Assembly: GCF_000011065.1 (NCBI RefSeq)
Contig: NC_004663.1
Location: 4,464,001-4,528,000, forward strand
Length of the DNA stretch: 64,000 nt
Direction of reading: 5' to 3'
Source of the DNA: Bacteroides thetaiotaomicron VPI-5482
GTDB taxonomy: Bacteria > Bacteroidota > Bacteroidia > Bacteroidales > Bacteroidaceae
In this document: piece after piece, positions 18,490-27,500 of the stretch
How positions within the stretch are numbered: position 1 is the first letter of the stretch
Layout: every line of letters begins with the position of its first letter
Program-made: the position numbers and the translations under genes
The notes under the pieces: model-generated
What the model saw: the letters and a program-made list of their open reading frames with translations, nothing else
What the model was told of the DNA's origin: nothing
Databases searched by the model: none

Positions 18490-19030
18490 AAATATTTGCT
18501 TTAAATTAATCTTCAAATCCAAGGTTATCCATCCATCAATCTTATTTACCTCATAAAAAAACAAGCCCTAAGTATTCTTTTAAATCCACTTTTTACCTTA
18601 ATACTATCTCACCTTTGAATAATTGCAATCTTTATACCCGTTTTCCTATACCTTTAATATATAATATCAGTACTGTCATATTTAGGATGAAATGTTATGG
18701 AGAAGCGGCTAACAAATCGTGTATTTCTAGCAAATATCGAGCTTTAACAAACTCTTTATTTTCCATAGTATCTCATCTTGATGACACAAAATAATGGAAT
18801 TAATAAAAGAAACAAGGAAAATCTGTGTTCAAGAAAGGACAAAATCTATTCTTTTTTGGATTTCAAACGTTCTTTTAACATACGGAATAGGGGCTCTGAC
18901 GTTGTTTGAGCAGTATTTATCCTTTTTTGAGCAGATTTTATCCTTACCAACCCAAAATGAAGGTCTATTAATTGATGACTTCTAACTTTAACAAAAGAGA
19001 TATTGGTCATTTCAGATAGCTTTCGTAAAT
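18490..19030. promoter_or_regulatory. Divergent control region between the enzyme gene and the recombinase
   Basis: 541 bases without a credible gene. On the minus strand a weak promoter match (TTG at 18562-18564, TAAGATTG at 18537-18544, spacing 17) could serve the cassette head gene. On the plus strand TAAATTTG at 19026-19033 serves the recombinase. Two 20-base direct repeats lie between them (18905-18945). This is the only visible upstream region for any of the four cassettes. Promoter calls are by pattern only. Confidence 0.5.
18905..18945 (+). repeat. Tandem 20-base direct repeats upstream of the recombinase
   Basis: TTTGAGCAGTATTTATCCTT at 18905-18924 and TTTGAGCAGATTTTATCCTT at 18926-18945 match at 18 of 20 positions with a 21-base period, that is two helical turns. 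Such spacing suits a regulator or recombinase binding to one DNA face. They lie about 80 bases before the recombinase -7 box. Confidence 0.6.
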
Positions 19031-19033
19031 TTG
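19026..19033 (+). promoter_or_regulatory. -7 box of the recombinase promoter
   Basis: TAAATTTG matches TAnnTTTG exactly, and TTGG at 19004 lies about 20 bases upstream as a -33 candidate. If used, transcription would begin near 19040, after the first possible in-frame start codon (TTG at 19031), which makes the recombinase start uncertain. Confidence 0.5.
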
Positions 19034-20314
19034 CAACACGAATGCAATACTGATTATACCATCGCAAAATATATACCATATATTAAACCCAAGTACGTTA
19101 CCCAAGAGGGAACTACTGTCCTTTATGTTCGATATAATTACAATCGGAACAAGCGCACGCTTATCTCTACCGGATACAATATCAAACCGGAACATTGGGA
19201 TGCAAAAAGGAAATGGATTAAGCGTGCATGTCCCCATTATGAAGAAATTGATGCCTGCTTGATTAAGATAACATCTAAGCTCGGTGATATTCTCACCTAT
19301 GCTAAAGTAAACGGCATAGATCCGACAGTTGATTTTGTCTTGCTTGAATTAGAAAAGAACAGGGAATATGATCTGCGTCCTAATCGGGTAGATATGTTTG
19401 ATGCATTAGAACGGTATATAGTGGAAAAAGCACCATCCGTCTCTGCAGATCAAATAAAAGACTATCGAACACTCCGCAAGCATCTGACCGCCTTCAAAGA
19501 ATACTCATCACAACCTGTAACATTCCGCAACTTGAATCTGACATTTTACAACGAGTTTATGGATTATCTATTTCATAAAGTAGTAAAACCAAACGGAACT
19601 GTAGGGCTGCTCACCAATTCTGCAGGAAAAATCATACGTTTGTTGAAAGGCTTTGTTAATTATCAAATAGTAAAAGGAATTATTCCACCGATTGACCTAA
19701 AGAATTTCAAAGTTGTAGAAGAGGAAACCGATGCTATTTATCTAAATGAAAAGGAGCTGGCTGCAATATACGAACTTGATTTATCAGATGATAAGCAATT
19801 GGAAGAGATACGGGATGTATTCATTACCGGGTGTTTCACAGGATTACGATACAGTGACCTTTCAACTTTAAGTCCTGAGCATATTGATTTGGATAATGAG
19901 AATATAAATCTCAAACAGCGGAAGGTACACAAGGCTGTAGTGATTCCCATGATTGATTATGTGCCCGAGATTCTTAAAAAATATAATTATGATTTGCCTA
20001 AAATCCCACGATACATGTTTAATGAGAGAGTCAAAGAGTTGGGGCGGAAGATAAAATTGAGCCAAAAGATTGAAGTTGTCCGCAGGAAAGGTAAAGAGCG
20101 AGAAAAGAGGGTATATGAGAAATGGGAAATGATCTCTTCCCATACCTGTCGGCGATCGTTTTGTACAAACATGTATCTATCTGGTTTTCCTGCAGCAGAA
20201 CTAATGCGTATATCCGGACATAAAAGTCCATCTGCGTTTATGCGATATATTAAAGTGGATAATCAGCAGGCTGCTAAAAGACTAAAAGAGTTGCGTGCCA
20301 AATTAGCCAGATGA
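19031..20314 (+). CDS. Tyrosine recombinase (phage-integrase family), candidate cassette invertase
   Basis: 427 codons. An N-terminal arm-binding domain (VLYVRYNYNRNKRTLISTG, then IKPEHWDAKRKW) is followed by a SAM-like core-binding domain (about 130-225) and the catalytic domain. Catalytic residues are visible: Arg273 in FTGLRYSDLS, a beta-hairpin Lys in NLKQRKVHKAV, His371 and Arg374 in HTCRRSF, His397 in SGHKSP and Tyr406 in FMRYIKV. All are present, so the enzyme should be competent. The start is unclear: the first in-frame codon usable is TTG at 19031 and no ATG occurs in frame until about residue 120. It sits next to the only intact cassette promoter and within every segment bounded by opposite-facing sites, as expected for a shufflon recombinase. 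That it acts on these sites is inference. Confidence 0.9.
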   Translation: MQHECNTDYTIAKYIPYIKPKYVTQEGTTVLYVRYNYNRNKRTLISTGYNIKPEHWDAKRKWIKRACPHYEEIDACLIKITSKLGDILTYAKVNGIDPTVDFVLLELEKNREYDLRPNRVDMFDALERYIVEKAPSVSADQIKDYRTLRKHLTAFKEYSSQPVTFRNLNLTFYNEFMDYLFHKVVKPNGTVGLLTNSAGKIIRLLKGFVNYQIVKGIIPPIDLKNFKVVEEETDAIYLNEKELAAIYELDLSDDKQLEEIRDVFITGCFTGLRYSDLSTLSPEHIDLDNENINLKQRKVHKAVVIPMIDYVPEILKKYNYDLPKIPRYMFNERVKELGRKIKLSQKIEVVRRKGKEREKRVYEKWEMISSHTCRRSFCTNMYLSGFPAAELMRISGHKSPSAFMRYIKVDNQQAAKRLKELRAKLAR

Positions 20315-20361
20315 ATTCCTTAGGGAGATAAAACTATAACCATTTTTAGAATAAGACAACA
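20315..20361. other. Short spacer after the recombinase
   Basis: AT-rich spacer between the recombinase stop codon and the hairpin array. I see no gene or motif in it. Confidence 0.5.
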
Positions 20362-20483
20362 GGCGTTAGTTTCCTCGGAGGAAACGCCAGTTCCCTTTAA
20401 AAGGAACGGTCGTTTCCATTAAAAGGAACGTCCGTTCCCTCACCGGGAAACGACAGTTTCCATTCCAAGAAATGACAGGAAAC
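20362..20483. repeat. Five-unit array of hairpins with a 21-22 base period
   Basis: Five consecutive small palindromes start at 20369, 20390, 20412, 20434 and 20456. Each opens GTTTCC or GTTCCC and closes GGAAAC or GGAAC, separated by about 4-base spacers. The first has extra GGCG/CGCC pairing outside. It follows the recombinase gene directly. It could terminate transcription, be bound by a dimeric protein, or serve as recombination or accessory sites. No coding potential. Confidence 0.75.
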
Positions 20484-20758
20484 TATAAGTTGCTGATGTG
20501 TACTGGTTTTAGTTGACAACTTCGTTTGTTATAACTGAATTAGTTTACTCAATATACTTTAATATCTAAATAGGTTTACTTTTGTTATTCTTATTCCTAT
20601 GTTAGTTGTCTTTTGTTGGTGCTTGCAAATTTATGCATCTTCCTTTATTTACGCAAGCCTTCTTCAGGAAAATGTAATGTTGCCAACAACCAAAAACTCT
20701 TCGGTCGGGGATCGCCCTAGCGGCAAGGGGCGGGACCACCCGTCCCGACGAGCGGGTA

Positions 20759-21643
20759 TTATGCTGTTAATCCTCCCGTTTCGCTGACCACTTCCATAGG
20801 TGTCCTCATGTTTATCCCTTGATGAGGCCGCACATGATTATATACATATACAGCATCTTCAATGCGCTTGCTTACTTGCTCGAAGCTCTCATCATCACAG
20901 TCGAATAGCCAACCGTTTTTAATGGTGTTGTTCATTCTTTCAGCCAATGCATTATGTAAAGGATCACCACACTGCGTCATACTGATGTTGATTTGATGCT
21001 CTTTAAGCCTCTCTACATATTTATTTGAGCAATATTGGACACCCCGGTCGGAATGATGAATAAGAGTGCTCATGTCTATGTGATACTTCTCATAGAATGA
21101 TATTGCCATCTCCAAAGCTTTCAAGGGCCCCTCCGTCTCAAGAGTTTTGTAAAGCGCATATCCCACGATGGCACGACTTGACGCATCGGTAAGCAACGAG
21201 AGGTAAGCCCAGCCCTGACCGGTGTTTACGTAGGTTATATCCGCCACTACCATAGCGCCCAATCTTGTAGCGACAAATTTGGGTGCAACATTCAACAGAT
21301 CGGGGTAGATATAGTAATTATGGTTCGAATTCGTTGTTTTAGGACGCTTGCGACTTGTACGTTGACACAAACCATTGGAGCGAAAAATGTCATAACAACG
21401 ATCACGACCGATAACCATCTTTGGTCCAAACTTACTCACGCAGCAGGCGTATAACTCGCGCATACCAGCTTTGGGCATGAGTTCCAACAGTTCTTTGCAG
21501 TACAACACGATGCTTGTGGTAAGGATATCAACCTCCAAATGTCGGTTCACATGCTTGTAATAACCTTGTCGGGTTATGCCGAAGTAATCACAGAGGAACT
21601 TTATACAACCACGTTTGCGTCGGGATGAGTACCTCTGTGACAA
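20759..21643 (-). CDS. IS3-family transposase OrfB (DDE integrase)
   Basis: 294 residues. Retroviral-integrase core: first Asp in VVADITYVNTGQGWAYL, second Asp in LIHHSDRGVQYCS, Glu in HNALAERMNNTIKNGWLF, and C-terminal YNHVRPHQGINMRTPMEV. An HTH_21-like segment (DYFGITRQGYYKHVNRH) is near the N-terminus. It starts 9 bases after the end of orfA in a different frame. IS3 elements usually make an OrfAB fusion by frameshifting, so translation from this ATG alone may not be the functional product. Confidence 0.92.
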   Translation of the reverse strand: MSQRYSSRRKRGCIKFLCDYFGITRQGYYKHVNRHLEVDILTTSIVLYCKELLELMPKAGMRELYACCVSKFGPKMVIGRDRCYDIFRSNGLCQRTSRKRPKTTNSNHNYYIYPDLLNVAPKFVATRLGAMVVADITYVNTGQGWAYLSLLTDASSRAIVGYALYKTLETEGPLKALEMAISFYEKYHIDMSTLIHHSDRGVQYCSNKYVERLKEHQINISMTQCGDPLHNALAERMNNTIKNGWLFDCDDESFEQVSKRIEDAVYVYNHVRPHQGINMRTPMEVVSETGGLTA

Positions 21644-21651
21644 GGTGTCGA

Positions 21652-22062
21652 TTACTTGGCATCGGAGTTTTTTCGTACCTTGATATGATACGTGGATTCA
21701 GCAAGATTGATGAGTTCTTCGCACGCCTCGTGACGTAAACTCTCATCAGCAAGAGCCCGATGAAGTTTACGGTTCTCAGCACGCAATAGCGATAGTTCTT
21801 TCTGGAGCTCAGAAATACTAGAATCAATAGCATCGCTATTTACTGGTTTAGAGGATCTACCCATATCTTTGTCTTCTATTTGATACTTGTTAAGCCAATA
21901 AGTAAGAAGCTTGGCACAAAAGCCGTGACGCTTACAAAACTCAGATTTGCTCTCGGGACTTGATAAATACTCACGAATATAAGACATTCGTTCATCATCA
22001 CTGTAATAGTTGTACTTCTTTTTCGAATATTTCATCTTTATTTTCGATTTTTGAAGTGTCAA
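21652..22062 (-). CDS. IS3-family transposase OrfA (helix-turn-helix plus leucine zipper)
   Basis: 136 residues. An N-terminal helix-turn-helix region (YIREYLSSPESKSEFCKRHG) is followed by a coiled coil (SSISELQKELSLLRAENRKL) typical of OrfA of IS3/IS150-type elements. The start could be the later ATG at about 22035 (MKYSKKKYNYY). It binds the terminal repeats in the family model. It lies directly inside the right end of the IS. Confidence 0.85.
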   Translation of the reverse strand: MTLQKSKIKMKYSKKKYNYYSDDERMSYIREYLSSPESKSEFCKRHGFCAKLLTYWLNKYQIEDKDMGRSSKPVNSDAIDSSISELQKELSLLRAENRKLHRALADESLRHEACEELINLAESTYHIKVRKNSDAK

Positions 22063-22080
22063 CTTATTCAGTACACTACA

Positions 22081-22381
22081 TGCTGATATCTAGCCATATA
22101 AAGTACTATCGGTAATATTATAGAGTTTATGTTCATGTCCAAACAGATATGCTTCATTCTTACATCGTTAGAGCATTTAGACAGATGAAAATAAAGTTTT
22201 TAAATAAATCTATAAGGAACTGCTATTCTAATATATAAGACAAGTATCTCATACTTCCTATAATTCTTTTCTTTCTGTAACTTATTTATTCATGTATAAT
22301 ACATAGAATTACAATACAAACGCAATACAATTCAATCATAATCCATTAATTAATAGGATGTTAATGTGTTTGCGGGTCGTT
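22081..22381. other. Non-coding flank of silent site 2
   Basis: 301 AT-rich bases with no gene and no clear TAnnTTTG promoter pointing at cassette 2. A motif rich in ACAA/ATACAA lies at 22312-22330, about 50 bases before the site 2 core. An in-frame TAA precedes the core, so the truncated gene behind it has no start codon of its own. Confidence 0.6.
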
Positions 22382-22396
22382 TGGACAGGACCCGGA
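22382..22396 (+). repeat. Site 2: crossover core at the start of silent cassette 2
   Basis: TGGACAGGACCCGGA, preceded by TT as at sites 3 and 4. It marks the exact left limit of similarity to the full-length enzyme gene. The orientation is opposite to site 1. Confidence 0.85.
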
Positions 22397-22991
22397 GAAC
22401 CAATTATGCACGGATGACTTCGCCGGTCATTGGGCCCATAATGCCAATCTTTCAGTAAAAGCGATCATGGGTGTAGCCGGATATAGCGAAATGGCGCATA
22501 TGCTTGGTTTATATGATGTTGCAGAGAAATATGCAGGTATAGCCAAGAAAATGGCGGTGAAATGGGAAGAAATGGCAAATGAAGGTAATCATTACCGCCT
22601 TGCTTTCGACCGTGAGAATACCTGGAGTCAGAAATATAATATGATTTGGGACAAGATGTGGAATCTGAATTTGTTCCCCAATAATGTAATCGACAAGGAA
22701 GTAAGTTACTATTTGACGAAACAGAATCCTTATGGATTGCCATTGGACTCTCGCAAAGAGTATACAAAGTCTGACTGGATTATGTGGATTGCAGCTATGT
22801 CTCCAGACCAAGATACTTTCGAACAGTTCATAAATCCTCTCTATAAATATATCAATGAAACGACTTCACGGGTACCCATCAGCGACTGGCATCACACAGA
22901 TAGTGGGAAATGGGTTGGTTTTAGAGCTCGCTCGGTAATAGGAGGTTATTGGATGCAGGTATTGATGAACAAAGTCATGAATAATCAGTAA
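22382..22991 (+). pseudogene. Silent 5'-truncated copy of the DUF4965-type enzyme gene, cassette 2
   Basis: The frame encodes GQDPENQLCTDDFAGHWAHN and continues to the normal C-terminus (RSVIGGYWMQVLMNKVMNNQ), about 203 codons matching residues 639-840 of the full gene. There is no signal peptide, no start codon at the 5' end and an in-frame stop just upstream. For about 280 bases it is almost identical to the full-length copy, then diverges. It is an intact exchange module rather than a decayed gene: no internal stop or frameshift. It leads into the IPT-NHL gene 17 bases on. Confidence 0.88.
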
Positions 22992-23008
22992 TTTAAATCT
23001 AATTTATT

Positions 23009-24550
23009 ATGAATTTAAAAAGTAACAAGAAAAGTAAGTTTTGGTGTATACCATACGTCATGCTTACATTATTAGCCTTTTTTTTAGGAAGCTGTGATGA
23101 TGGAAAAGAAGTATCTCCTATTACAGGTAGTGGAGGAACTCCATTCAATCCTGCTTTTCCTATTCGTATTGATAGTATTTACCCTAAAGCAGGCTCTGCA
23201 GGGCAAAGAGTACTTATTTATGGAGAGAATTTTGGAAATAATCCTTCCCAATTGGAAGTTTATATTGGTGGTCAGAAAAGCTCGGTTGTAAATGTAAAGT
23301 CTACATATATGTATTGTCTTATGCCATCAAAAGCCTATGAAGGTGATATACAGGTTACGATAAAAGATGGAGAAAAAACATATACTTCTGAAAAATCTGA
23401 TGTGAGATTTGAATATCAACGATTAAAAGTAGTAAGTACTTTACTTGGTGAGGTTAATCCACAAATTTCCGATAAAAAGAAAAATTTTGAAATAAAAGAC
23501 GGGCCTTTTGATAATTGTGGCGGTGTTGCTAATCCTTGTTTTATGAAATGGGATCCTGAGTACCCTGAGTTGTTATATTTTGCTGAGGATACATCTGTTG
23601 ACCCTGAAGGTGTTACAGGTTCTGGTATACGCTGTATTGATTTCGGACGGCAACAATTATATACTATTCTTCCTAGGAGTGAGTATGGAGGGTATGAGCG
23701 TGGGCGTTCTATTGATTTTTTTAAAGATAAGGACGGAGTGTATCATATGGTTGTGGCTACATCACAAGCTAATGCAACTAATCCTGCGGTCTATATGTTT
23801 GATCGTGTTTCAGATACAACTAAACCATGTGGTTTTAAATGGTCAAATAGAAGAACAATTGTGAATTACAATGGTTGCGCATGTGCAGCAATCCATCCCC
23901 AAAACGGTGATTTATATTTTACTCATTTTCAGAAAGGTCACCTTTATAGAGTAAAAAAAGATATTCTTCAAGAATTTGTTGACGGAACCCGTACTACAGC
24001 TGTTTCACCTGGGACAGGGGCGGACTATATGTTTACCGTCCAAGATAAAGAATGGGAATTTAATATAATTATTCATCCAACAGGAAATTATGCTTACCTT
24101 ATGGTTATTAACAAGCACTATATTCTTCGTTCTGATTATAATGGGGAGTCTTTTACTACTCCTTACGTGGTAGCAGGAAGCGCTAATCAAAATGGATATG
24201 TAGATGCTGTTGGGAATTTAGCTAAGTTCGATTCGGCATACCAAGGTGTATTTGTAAAGAATGATAATTATAAAGGTGAGATAGATGAATATGACTTTTA
24301 TATTGCAGATAAACATAACCATGCTATCCGAATTTTAACTCCACTGGGACAAGTCTCAACATTTGCAGGTCGAGGAAGCGCTAGTTTAAATTCTAATCCT
24401 TGGGGGTATGTTAATGGGGATTTGAGAAAAGAAGCTCGTTTCGAACGTCCTAAAGCTATTGCATATGATGAAAAGACAGGAATAGTTTATGTAGGTGATG
24501 CTTATAATCACCGTATCCGTAAAATAGCTTTAGAAGAATTTAATGATTAA
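23009..24550 (+). CDS. Cassette 2: IPT/TIG-NHL-repeat surface lipoprotein
   Basis: 513 residues. Lipobox Cys in FFLGSCDDGK. IPT/TIG domain about 55-140 (IDSIYPKAGSAGQRVLIYGENF). The propeller has HPQNGDLYFTHF, HPTGNYAYLM, YDFYIADKHNHAIRILTPLG and the closing VYVGDAYNHRIRKIA. It is longer than the cassette 1 copy because of insertions in the first blades (VTGSGIRCIDFGRQQ region). Same position and probable surface glycan-binding role as the other three. No promoter is seen for it in the present orientation. Confidence 0.85.
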   Translation: MNLKSNKKSKFWCIPYVMLTLLAFFLGSCDDGKEVSPITGSGGTPFNPAFPIRIDSIYPKAGSAGQRVLIYGENFGNNPSQLEVYIGGQKSSVVNVKSTYMYCLMPSKAYEGDIQVTIKDGEKTYTSEKSDVRFEYQRLKVVSTLLGEVNPQISDKKKNFEIKDGPFDNCGGVANPCFMKWDPEYPELLYFAEDTSVDPEGVTGSGIRCIDFGRQQLYTILPRSEYGGYERGRSIDFFKDKDGVYHMVVATSQANATNPAVYMFDRVSDTTKPCGFKWSNRRTIVNYNGCACAAIHPQNGDLYFTHFQKGHLYRVKKDILQEFVDGTRTTAVSPGTGADYMFTVQDKEWEFNIIIHPTGNYAYLMVINKHYILRSDYNGESFTTPYVVAGSANQNGYVDAVGNLAKFDSAYQGVFVKNDNYKGEIDEYDFYIADKHNHAIRILTPLGQVSTFAGRGSASLNSNPWGYVNGDLRKEARFERPKAIAYDEKTGIVYVGDAYNHRIRKIALEEFND

Positions 24551-24561
24551 CACACTAAAAT

Positions 24562-27500
24562 ATGAAAAAATTATTTGTCTTATGTACTATGTTGCTATGG
24601 GTGGCTATAAACGCCTTGGCACAGCAAAAGATTAGTGTCTCTGGTATTGTCACAGATGAGAATAAAGAACCGGTCATTGGTGCTAATGTTAGTGTAAAAG
24701 ATGTCCCAGGGCTAGGAACAATCACAGATCTCAACGGACGATATGTAATTAAAGTGGAACCTTACAATCGCTTGGTATTTTCTTATATTGGTTATCAGTC
24801 ACAAGAAGTTCTAATAAAAAATCAGTCAAAAGTAAATATAGTACTAAAAGAAGATGTTACCAATGCTATTGACGAAGTGGTTATTACTGGTACTGGAGCT
24901 CAGACAAAATTGACTCAGACAGGGGCTATTACAACAGTAAATGTAGATCATCTGAAAGCTAATCCGTCTTCTAGTATCGTAAATACATTAGCCGGTAATG
25001 TCGCTGGTGTTTTGGCAATGCAGACTTCCGGACAACCTGGTAAAAATGTATCTGAGTTTTGGATTCGTGGAATTTCGACTTTTGGTGCAAGTACTAGCGC
25101 GTATGTCTTGGTTGATGGCTTCGAACGCAGTATGGATGAAATCAATATAGAAGATATTGAATCCTTTTCAGTTTTAAAAGATGCTTCTGCCACTGCTATT
25201 TATGGATCAAAAGGCGCGAATGGGGTAGTATTGATTACAACTAAACACGGTAAAGCCGGTAAAATTAATATTACCGCAAAAGCAGAAACGACTTATAATA
25301 TGCGTACGATCACTCCTGAATTTGAGAATGGGGTAAATTATGCAAATTTTTTAAATGAAGCACGTATTACTCGTAACTATGAACCCGTTTACCAGCCTGA
25401 AGAGTTGGATATTATCCGTCTTGGGTTAGATCCAGACCTCTATCCGAATGTGGACTGGATGGATTTACTATTAAAGGAGGGAGCGTGGCAACATCGGGTA
25501 AATCTGAATATGAATGGTGGTGGAAATACTGCACGCTATTTTGTATCTTTCAGTTATTTGGACGAACAGGGTATGTATAACACGGATAGCTCGTTAAAAG
25601 GAGATTATAACACGAACGCTGATTATCGCCGTTATAATTATCGCATGAACACAGATATTGATATTACAAAAAGTACACTTCTCAAGTTAGGAGTTTCCGG
25701 TTATTTATCCAAAAGAAATAGTCCGGGATTGGGAGATTCTGATGTATGGGGAGAACTTTTTGGATATACTCCAATAAGAACTCCGGTATTATATTCTAAT
25801 GGCTATGTACCTGCCGTCGGTACGGGTAATAAGACTAACCCATGGGTAGCGGCTACCCAAACAGGTTTTAATGAGAATTGGAAAAATACTATTCAAACTA
25901 ATGTAACATTGGAGCAGAAACTAGACTTCATTACTAAAAATCTGAAATTTGTAGGACGTTTTGGATATGACACATATAATGATAATACTATCAAACGTCA
26001 TAAATGGCCGGAACAATGGCTTGCGGAACGAGCTCGCAATGAAGAGGGTGAATTAGTATTTAAAAAGATTTCCGGTGCAGGAAATATGGCACAGGAGAGT
26101 AGTTCAAGTGGAAATCGTCGTGAATTCTTAGATTTGACGTTAAATTGGAACAGAGCGTTTAAAGCACATCATCCTAGCGCGACATTGAAATATACCCAAG
26201 ATGCTTTTGTTAAAACGGTTGCTTTGGGAGATGATTTAAAAGAGGGAGTGAGTAGACGAAATCAGGCTTTGGCAGGGCGCTTTGCTTATAATTATAACTA
26301 TCGATATTTTGTTGACTTCAATTTTGGTTACAACGGTTCGGAAAATTTTGCGAAAGGACATCGTTTTGGCTTTTTTCCCGCATATTCTCTGGCATGGAAT
26401 ATTGCAGAAGAGAAAATAATAAAAAAGCATCTGAAATGGATGAATATGTTTAAGGTTCGTTATTCTTATGGTAAGGTCGGTAATGATAATGTAGGAACCC
26501 GTTTCCCATATCTTTATTCAATTGCCGATAACTATAAAGAAAATGATCAGACGAAATATTATGCAGGTTACAACTGGGCCACTTATGGAAGTAATAAATC
26601 TTATAATGGTTTACGCTATACAAAACTTGCTTCTAATGATATAACATGGGAAATAGCAACCAAAAGCGACCTTGGTATAGATATGGCTTTATTTAATGAC
26701 AAATTCACAGCTACGATCGACTATTTTGATGAAAGTCGTAGTGGTATTTATATGGAGCGTGCATTCTTACCAGGAATGGTTGGTCTGGATGGCAATAAAC
26801 CTTATGCTAATGTGGGTGAAGTAAATTCAAAAGGGTTTGATGGAAACTTTAGTTATAAACAAAAAATTAGTGATGTTAAGTTCACTGTACGTGGTAATAT
26901 CACATATAGTAAGAATGAAATCATAGAACGCGATGAAGAGAACAATGTTTATGCTTATCAAATGAAAAAAGGGTATCGGGTTAATCAAAATAGAGGCTTG
27001 ATAGCTTTAGGATTATTTAAGGACTATGATGACATTCGTAACAGTCCTACACAGAAATATGGTCCTGTAATGCCCGGTGATATTAAATATAAAGATGTAA
27101 ATGGTGATGGTGTTGTCAATGATGGCGATATCGTAGCTATTGGTTCAACTAGTAAACCAAATCTAATTTATGGTTTAGGTCTTTCTGCTACCTGGAAGGG
27201 ATTGGATGTAAGCTTACATTTCCAAGGTGCCGGTAAATCTCAGTTCTTTACTTATGGCAAATGTATATGGGCTTTTACAGAAGGACAATGGGGTAATATT
27301 CTTAAAGGAACGCTGGATAATCGTTGGGTGGATGCGGAGACTGCACAAAAGCTTGGCATCCCTGCTAATGAGAATCCGAATGCATCATACCCTCGTTTGA
27401 GTTATACGGATAATGGTAATGGTAATACAACGATCTATGAATATAAAAATAATTACCGTAATTCGACATATTGGTTGCGTAATGGTTCATATGTCCGTCT

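Larger units (their letters stand above)
20494..22080 (-). mobile_element. IS3-family insertion sequence
   Basis: Imperfect terminal inverted repeats are TGATGTGTACTG at 20494-20505 and, reading inward on the other strand, TGTAGTGTACTG at 22069-22080 (10 of 12 match), with further match at AGTTGACA on both sides. TGC flanks both ends (20491-20493 and 22081-22083), consistent with a 3-base target duplication. It carries orfA and orfB in the usual order on the minus strand. It sits between the recombinase and site 2, inside the smallest predicted invertible segment. Ends could be off by a few bases. Confidence 0.85.

Noticed and set aside
20362..20483. CRISPR array
   Set aside because: The repeats are short palindromes with 4-base spacers, not repeats with unique spacers of about 30 bases, and there are no cas genes.
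20599..20787. 62-codon plus-strand ORF within the IS
   Set aside because: Opposite to and overlapping the end of orfB, no family resemblance.
22465..22811. Minus-strand ORFs opposite the silent enzyme copies (similar ones at 16191, 53597)
   Set aside because: They are antisense shadows that recur only because the sense-strand copies are near-identical; no signal peptide or family resemblance.
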